Shown here: piece by piece, positions 59,311 to 64,000 of the stretch
How positions within the stretch are numbered: the stretch's first letter is position 1
Layout: each line of letters opens with the position of its first letter
NCBI RefSeq assembly: GCF_013282095.1
Contig: NZ_BLTJ01000008.1
Location: 62,001 to 126,000, forward strand
Length of the DNA stretch: 64,000 nucleotides
Reading direction: 5' to 3'
Source of the DNA: Enterocloster alcoholdehydrogenati
GTDB lineage: Bacteria > Bacillota > Clostridia > Lachnospirales > Lachnospiraceae
Program-made: the position numbers and the translations under genes
Notes under the pieces: generated by a model
The model's input: the letters and a program-made list of their open reading frames with translations, nothing else
The model's database searches: none
Told to the model about the DNA's origin: nothing

Positions 59311-59325
59311 GATATACCGTATGTA

Positions 59326-60708
59326 TTATTTTTTATTTGCCTCATTAAATGCTGCAAGGGCTTCGTCCTCACAGAGTTTCTGCGCTGCCGCAAATTCCGT
59401 CTCAGGATCGGCATTCGGGTCGGTCAGGATCTTCTGAACGGCACGGTCTATATACGGACCGAAACTGGATTTTCCATAGAACTCAAGGCGTCCCACCATC
59501 TTGGCAGACTCAAGAACCTCCTTATACTCATCCGGGAACTCATAGAAATCGGTTACAGTCATATCGTCTCTTGGGATGATAACCGGGCTGGTTGCGCCTT
59601 TGGTTGCAAGGTTCTCGTAGTAGGAGGCGAGATAGGCATGGCTGGTGTAGAAGGAAATATACTCCCATGCGGCATCTTTCTTCGCCTGATCTGTCTTTGC
59701 ATTGATGACGTAGCACTCCCCTGCGATTGCGGTAGATTGTTCGCCGGAAGGTCCTGCAGGAGGCAGGCACAGACCGAGGTCATCAGGATCCATGCCGTTA
59801 GAAACAGCATCGGTCACCCAGTCAGAGGCAAACGGCATCATACCGATTTTGCCAAGTGCAAAGTTTTTGGTCAGATCATTGAATTTCAGTGTCAGATCAC
59901 TCTGAAGCACACCTGCGTTCTTTAAGGACTGGTAATACTTTGCAGCCTCAATGACAGCGGGATCTGTAAAGGTAAGCTCAGCGGTTCCATCTTCGTTCTC
60001 TTTCGTCAGATCACCGCCGGCCTGCCATACATAGTACTGGAAGAACCACTCGGTCCACTCTGCTGCAAGTGTGGCATAGCCGGAAACCTGATTGTCAGGA
60101 TTGTTGATTTTTTTCGCCATTTCCAGTGCCTCATCCCATGTCTTTGGCGGCTCCTGCAGCCCTGCCTCAGCAAAGAGAGCTTTGTTGTAGGCAAACAGCA
60201 TTGGATTGACGGCAATTGGTACGGCGTAAACGGAACCGTTTCTTGTAAACATATCAACATATTCTTTTGTAAAATTGCTCCACTCATCCCATGAATCCAC
60301 GTAGGTGTTTAAAGGTTCCAAAATCCCGGAAGAAATGTAGGAATCCATCATGGTAAAGGAACACTTTACAAGGTCGGGGGCAGTGCCGGAAGCTACGCCC
60401 TGATAAAATTCATTTCCCGGATCGCCTTCCTTGACTACTTTATTGATTGTGATCCAGGGATGCTCTTCAAGGAACTGTTTTTCCATAGACAGCGACCAGT
60501 CGTCTTCGTTGCGGCTGGTCATCCATAAGGTCAGCTCTACCGGTTCCTTATCAGCGGCCGTCTCTGTACCGGCAGAACCTTCTGTGCCTGCAGTCTCAGG
60601 GGCCTTTGTGCCCGCTGCTGTCTCTTTGCCCCCAAAACTGCCGCAGCCTGCAAGTGCGCCTGCTGTCAGAGATGTACACAGCAGTGCAGCAAGAACTCTT
60701 TTTTTCAT
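59326..60708 (-). CDS. ABC sugar-binding lipoprotein (extracellular solute-binding protein family 1)
   Basis: A 460-residue lipoprotein: MKKRVLAALLCTSLTAGALAGCG is the signal region with the lipobox LAGC (cysteine near residue 22), then a threonine/alanine/glutamate-rich tether (about 25-50), then the binding domain starting VELTLWMTSRNEDDWS. It would capture an oligosaccharide outside the cell for the two permeases encoded on the opposite strand. AGGAGG lies 8 nt before the chosen ATG (60708); the longer in-frame start at 60741 would spoil the signal peptide. It has its own terminator, allowing the usual excess of binding protein. Confidence 0.94.
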   Translation of the reverse strand: MKKRVLAALLCTSLTAGALAGCGSFGGKETAAGTKAPETAGTEGSAGTETAADKEPVELTLWMTSRNEDDWSLSMEKQFLEEHPWITINKVVKEGDPGNEFYQGVASGTAPDLVKCSFTMMDSYISSGILEPLNTYVDSWDEWSNFTKEYVDMFTRNGSVYAVPIAVNPMLFAYNKALFAEAGLQEPPKTWDEALEMAKKINNPDNQVSGYATLAAEWTEWFFQYYVWQAGGDLTKENEDGTAELTFTDPAVIEAAKYYQSLKNAGVLQSDLTLKFNDLTKNFALGKIGMMPFASDWVTDAVSNGMDPDDLGLCLPPAGPSGEQSTAIAGECYVINAKTDQAKKDAAWEYISFYTSHAYLASYYENLATKGATSPVIIPRDDMTVTDFYEFPDEYKEVLESAKMVGRLEFYGKSSFGPYIDRAVQKILTDPNADPETEFAAAQKLCEDEALAAFNEANKK

Positions 60709-60767
60709 CGTAAGATCCTCCTTCTCCGTTTGTTCATGCATCTGACATGAACCCTTTTGATAAAGCT

Positions 60768-60796
60768 ATCATAACAGATTTGGGAACGGATGAAAA
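60768..60796 (-). promoter_or_regulatory. Promoter of the solute-binding protein gene
   Basis: On the minus strand TTTTCA (60796-60791), 17 bp, TATGAT (60773-60768) with TGn extension. Confidence 0.5.
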
Positions 60797-60924
60797 TAAA
60801 CTAAAATTAACGGAAAATGAAAAAAAGGTCACATATTTTAAGATGTTTTCTCAGTGCCGGGAAATGGTTAAAAAAAGTGACATAAAAGTAAAATAGAAAC
60901 ATTTTCCCAGGAAAGGAAATTTTC

Positions 60925-60930
60925 TATACT
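60925..60930 (+). promoter_or_regulatory. Candidate -10 box for the permease operon
   Basis: TATACT about 28 bp before the permease start codon; the -35 region (TTTTCC, 18 bp upstream) is weak, which suits activation by the YesN-type regulator encoded nearby. Confidence 0.35.
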
Positions 60931-60957
60931 TAAGAAAACGAGTGCGGAGGTGTAAGA

Positions 60958-61866
60958 ATGCAGATGACGAAAAAAGAGAGGAGTATCGGAAAACCCGGCG
61001 GATACCTGTTTCGGAAAAAGGTGACGCCATGGTGTATTCTGTTTATTCCCATGGCGTGTACGGTCTGGCTTAAATATTACCCTATTTTAAATGCTTTTTT
61101 TATTTCTTTATTTAAATACGATCCGATCAATCCTCCGGGACGGTTTATAGGGTTTCAGAATTACATCAGTATGTTTCAGACACAGTTTTATTGGGACTCC
61201 TGGAAAAACACATTTATTTTCCTGCTGCTGCAGCTGTGTATGTGTTTCTTCATCCCGCTGATCCAGGCGCTTTTGCTGAATGAACTGACGAGACTGAAAA
61301 AGTGTCTGACAACCCTGTATATTCTGCCGGCGCTGATTCCCACATCCGTCAATGTTATCATATGGAAATGGATCTGGCATCCAGATTACGGTGTGGCAAA
61401 TCAGATCGTTAAGTTCTTTGGAGGACAGCCCCAGGCGTGGCTGAGCGATCCGAATCTGGTAAAGTTCTGTATTATTTTCCCTGGTGTGCTGGGAGGCGGC
61501 CTGACGGTGCTTTTGTATCTCTCGGCTATACAGGGAGTATCGACGGATATTATGGAATCGGCAGCGCTGGACGGATGTACAGGCTTTAAGCGGATTATCC
61601 ATATTATCATGCCGAATATTTCATTCATGGTGTTTATCCAGCTCATCATGTGTGTGATTACAACCATGCAGCTTCTGGATGCACCCTATATGTATGCGTC
61701 AGGCGGCCCCAGCGGAGCATCCACCACCCAGGGCATTTTTATTTACAAGACTTTTAATCAGGATCTGAATTATGGAGTAGGGTCTGCGGCTTCCGTTGTC
61801 CTGCTGTTAGTGATTACGCTGCTTACGGTGATGCAGATGCATTTTGAAAAGTCAGAAAAGGCATAG
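60958..61866 (+). CDS. ABC sugar permease, first subunit (MalF/UgpA-like)
   Basis: This 302-residue permease has six hydrophobic segments and the EAA loop ESAALDGCTGFKRIIHIIMPN, which docks onto the ATPase. It pairs with the second permease encoded 18 bp on. GGAGG precedes the ATG by about 7 nt. No ATPase gene is visible nearby; in this transporter family a shared MsmK-type ATPase encoded elsewhere is usual. Confidence 0.93.
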   Translation: MQMTKKERSIGKPGGYLFRKKVTPWCILFIPMACTVWLKYYPILNAFFISLFKYDPINPPGRFIGFQNYISMFQTQFYWDSWKNTFIFLLLQLCMCFFIPLIQALLLNELTRLKKCLTTLYILPALIPTSVNVIIWKWIWHPDYGVANQIVKFFGGQPQAWLSDPNLVKFCIIFPGVLGGGLTVLLYLSAIQGVSTDIMESAALDGCTGFKRIIHIIMPNISFMVFIQLIMCVITTMQLLDAPYMYASGGPSGASTTQGIFIYKTFNQDLNYGVGSAASVVLLLVITLLTVMQMHFEKSEKA

Positions 61867-61884
61867 CAGGAGGGAGAAATACAT

Positions 61885-63240
61885 ATGCAACAGACAGGTA
61901 AAAAGAATAAAAACCGATGGAGAAGATCGGAGTCATTTCTTAAAATTGTGGCGGCAGTTATCTCGCTTCTGTTTGCAGCCCTGATGCTTTACCCGCTGAT
62001 CTTTGCCATATCCAGTTCCATGAAGGACAACGCAAAAATTTATGAGGTGCCTCCGAAGCTTTTGCCGGATGCGGCCAACAGCGTCTCCCTGGTGCTGGAT
62101 TATACGGGCATGGAATTTGACAGCGAAGAGCAGATGAAGGATGCCATGATGAAGGACAATGTGCTGGCAATGTTTGGAGTAAACTATAAGCTGTCCGATC
62201 AGTCCATTATGGAAATTCAGGTTTATGGAATGAAAGACGGAAAGACGGTTTTCCATTCCCGTGCTCATCAGATGAAGCTTCAGATGGAGCGGGATTACGG
62301 TGTATACAAGAGCACGGCCATTAAGAAAGAAGTGCTTTTGCACGGAGACCGTTATCTGCGGGCAAATGAGTCTATCGGCTATGAATTTGACGCTTCAGGC
62401 GGGTTAAAACTGCCGGAACAGGGGCTTTCTGACCACTTTTTAGAGCCGGTGTCCTCTCTTTTGTCAGAAAAATATTCCACCAGCGGAACCCTGGTAAGTG
62501 TGGGAGATCAGGTAAAGAATCTTCTGAACCTGGAAAGCTTTAAATATTATCTGGAAATGCCGGGCTATATTTATCCGAACAATGAGCGTATTGCGCACAT
62601 GGGCTTTATGACGTTTGTGATAAACAGCGTGATCGTCATTGGATTTGCAATGGCGGCACAGGTAATTCTCTGTTCCATCTGTGCATTTGTTATCAGCAGG
62701 CAGCTTTCTGAGCGGGCGGCAAAGCTGGTGCTGCTGTTCTTCCTGGGAGGCATGATGATACCGTTTGCGAGTATCATGCTGCCGCAGTTAATCATGTACC
62801 GTGAGATGGGAGCTTACAATAACTATGCGGCTCTGCTGCTGCCGTTCCTCTATCCCTATGGTTTTTATGTCTATCTGTACAAGGGATTTTTTGACCAGAT
62901 TCCAGGCAGCTATTTTGAGGCGGCGTCTTTAGATGGCGCAGGCAGTCTTTATCTGTACAGCAAAATATGTATGCCGCTGTCAAAGCCGATCATTTCCCTG
63001 ATCGCGCTTCAGACCTTTATTGGAAACTGGAACGACTTTTTCTGGGCATGGCTGGTAACGGAGGATCAGTCGCTGTGGACATTAAATGTCGCGCTTTATA
63101 ATATTTCAAACAATGCGGGAACAAAGCAGAATGCACTGATGGGCCTTTCCGTTGTGACTGTGCTGCCGGTTATTATTCTGTCCATCCTGTTCTCCAAGCA
63201 GTTAAAACAGAGTATTGTTGCCTCTGGTGTGAAAGGATAA
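61885..63240 (+). CDS. ABC sugar permease, second subunit (MalG-like) with extracellular insertion
   Basis: This 451-residue protein is about 170 residues longer than typical MalG/UgpE-like permeases. The first helix (about 20-42) and the segment PPKLLPD are normal, and the usual family order resumes at SFKYYLEMPGYIYPNNERI (about 209-227) followed by five helices with the EAA loop EAASLDGAGSLYLYSKICMP. Between about 70 and 205 lies an extra hydrophilic domain, predicted to be outside the membrane, which resembles nothing I know. GGAGG stands before the ATG. It completes the transporter with the first permease and the binding protein. Confidence 0.9.
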   Translation: MQQTGKKNKNRWRRSESFLKIVAAVISLLFAALMLYPLIFAISSSMKDNAKIYEVPPKLLPDAANSVSLVLDYTGMEFDSEEQMKDAMMKDNVLAMFGVNYKLSDQSIMEIQVYGMKDGKTVFHSRAHQMKLQMERDYGVYKSTAIKKEVLLHGDRYLRANESIGYEFDASGGLKLPEQGLSDHFLEPVSSLLSEKYSTSGTLVSVGDQVKNLLNLESFKYYLEMPGYIYPNNERIAHMGFMTFVINSVIVIGFAMAAQVILCSICAFVISRQLSERAAKLVLLFFLGGMMIPFASIMLPQLIMYREMGAYNNYAALLLPFLYPYGFYVYLYKGFFDQIPGSYFEAASLDGAGSLYLYSKICMPLSKPIISLIALQTFIGNWNDFFWAWLVTEDQSLWTLNVALYNISNNAGTKQNALMGLSVVTVLPVIILSILFSKQLKQSIVASGVKG

Positions 63241-63249
63241 TGAAACGAG

Positions 63250-64000
63250 ATGAACGATTTAAAGGAATTTAACCAACTGACCGAAGAATTAAACAGGATT
63301 GCCATTCATCTTCCCTGTGAAGAATGTACGGTAAATGCGGCAGATTTTGGCGTGCGCCCAGGAGAAGAATGGGATAATGCCAAAGCCTTTGGCGAGGCGC
63401 TGGCATACTGCAGGAAGGTGGGAGCGGCAAGGCTGACTGTGCCCAAAGGAGTTTACTATTTTAAGTCCTGCGAAGGGGACGCCCATATTTCCCTGGATGA
63501 CATGGAGGATTTTACACTGGATGGAAACGGCAGCGAGTTTATTTTTGAATCGCTGTACTCTTATATCTCCATTCGGCGAAGTCGCCGGGTCCTGGTAGAG
63601 AATCTGATCCTGGACTGGAACTGGGAAAAGGCCCCTTTAGCAAGCGTGGGTGTTGTTACAAAGGTAGCAGAGGACGGCAGTTATCTGGAATGCAGTTTTC
63701 CTGAATACGAGAGTGTTTCTGCAGACATGAAGTTTTCCATTGTGGGGCCTTTTGATGCGGCCCGCTATACGCCGGGATGTCCGGGGGGAATTGAGTTTCG
63801 TCCGTACCGCAATGACCATGTGAAAAAAAGCGGGGATGAGGTTTCCGATGAAAAGATGCAGCAGCTGGTTCGGGAGCTGTCGAATGTTTTTCTGCCGAAA
63901 CAGGAAAAGGCAGGGGAGAATGTGCTGCGGTTTTATACCGTGGATGCCAATTTTACTAAAGCGCATTTTAAACGTGGGGACTGTTTCCGTTTCCGCCATT
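63250..64000 (+). CDS. Right-handed beta-helix (pectate-lyase/glycoside-hydrolase-like) protein, cut by the window edge
   Basis: The first 250 codons of a gene 9 bp after the permease. There is no signal peptide, so a cytoplasmic enzyme. The start of the fold, VNAADFGVRPGEEWDNAKAF, followed by LTVPKGVYYFKS, is the N-terminal cap and first turns of pectate-lyase-superfamily beta-helix proteins; LDGNGSEFIFESLYSYISI and RVLVENLILDWN look like successive coils. The enzyme class (GH28, GH110 or other) cannot be decided from the part seen. With the ABC genes it suggests uptake of an oligosaccharide that is then cleaved inside the cell. AAAGGA at the end of the permease gene is a weak ribosome site. 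Confidence 0.75.
   Translation, partial: MNDLKEFNQLTEELNRIAIHLPCEECTVNAADFGVRPGEEWDNAKAFGEALAYCRKVGAARLTVPKGVYYFKSCEGDAHISLDDMEDFTLDGNGSEFIFESLYSYISIRRSRRVLVENLILDWNWEKAPLASVGVVTKVAEDGSYLECSFPEYESVSADMKFSIVGPFDAARYTPGCPGGIEFRPYRNDHVKKSGDEVSDEKMQQLVRELSNVFLPKQEKAGENVLRFYTVDANFTKAHFKRGDCFRFRH

Overview
The window looks like a stretch of chromosome from an anaerobic, spore-forming Firmicute of the Lachnospiraceae/Clostridia type (Enterocloster/Lachnoclostridium-like; the genus is not determinable here). Reasons: spoVG and spoVT, a GlgC/GlgD glycogen pair, a LicT antiterminator with RAT sites, YesM/YesN-type two-component genes, consistently strong AGGAGG ribosome sites, TTGACA/TATAAT promoters, and base composition near half GC. 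No rRNA, tRNA, CRISPR array, transposase, integrase or phage gene was found. It reads as core chromosome with sugar-uptake islands.

Layout. 1-9.7 kb: an M16C peptidase running off the left edge, a TSCPD-domain protein, MTA/SAH nucleosidase (mtnN), a small membrane protein, central carbon enzymes pgi and tkt, the stator pair motA-motB, and an RpiB/LacAB-type isomerase. 9.9-18.2 kb: a membrane EAL phosphodiesterase with a dead GGDEF domain, a short conserved hypothetical, a coiled-coil membrane protein, and a TetR regulator with nested operator palindromes ahead of a two-gene ABC exporter. 18.2-25.9 kb: a YhaN/YhaO (SbcC/SbcD-like) pair, asnS, then glgC-glgD-spoVG.

25.9-32.1 kb is the most distinctive part: a promoter, about 390 nt of apparently structured RNA ending in an intrinsic terminator, then a five-gene polyamine operon (arginine-type decarboxylase, spermidine synthase, agmatinase, carboxy(nor)spermidine dehydrogenase and decarboxylase). 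The operon carries enzymes for two different ways of adding the aminopropyl arm, and the leader looks like a transcription attenuator of no class I recognise.

32.1-42.4 kb: two beta-glucoside PTS systems back to back. On the minus strand is licT-bglP-6-phospho-beta-glucosidase, with a RAT/terminator switch before licT and another before bglP. On the plus strand is a LicR-type PRD activator followed by separate EIIB, EIIC and EIIA proteins and a second GH1 enzyme. 42.4-55.6 kb: FAD oxidoreductase, MATE exporter, a monofunctional GT51 transglycosylase, pth-mfd, a leaderless (cytoplasmic) BMP-type binding protein with a metallophosphoesterase, an NTF2-like/GGDEF cyclase, an XRE regulator and spoVT. 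55.7-64 kb: a YesN/YesM two-component pair, a lipoprotein sugar-binding protein, two divergent ABC sugar permeases (the second with a large extracellular insertion), and the start of a beta-helix protein cut by the right edge, together a plausible polysaccharide or oligosaccharide utilisation locus.

Start codons were chosen by ribosome-site spacing. Promoters, terminators and operators were read by eye; no structure prediction or database search was run.
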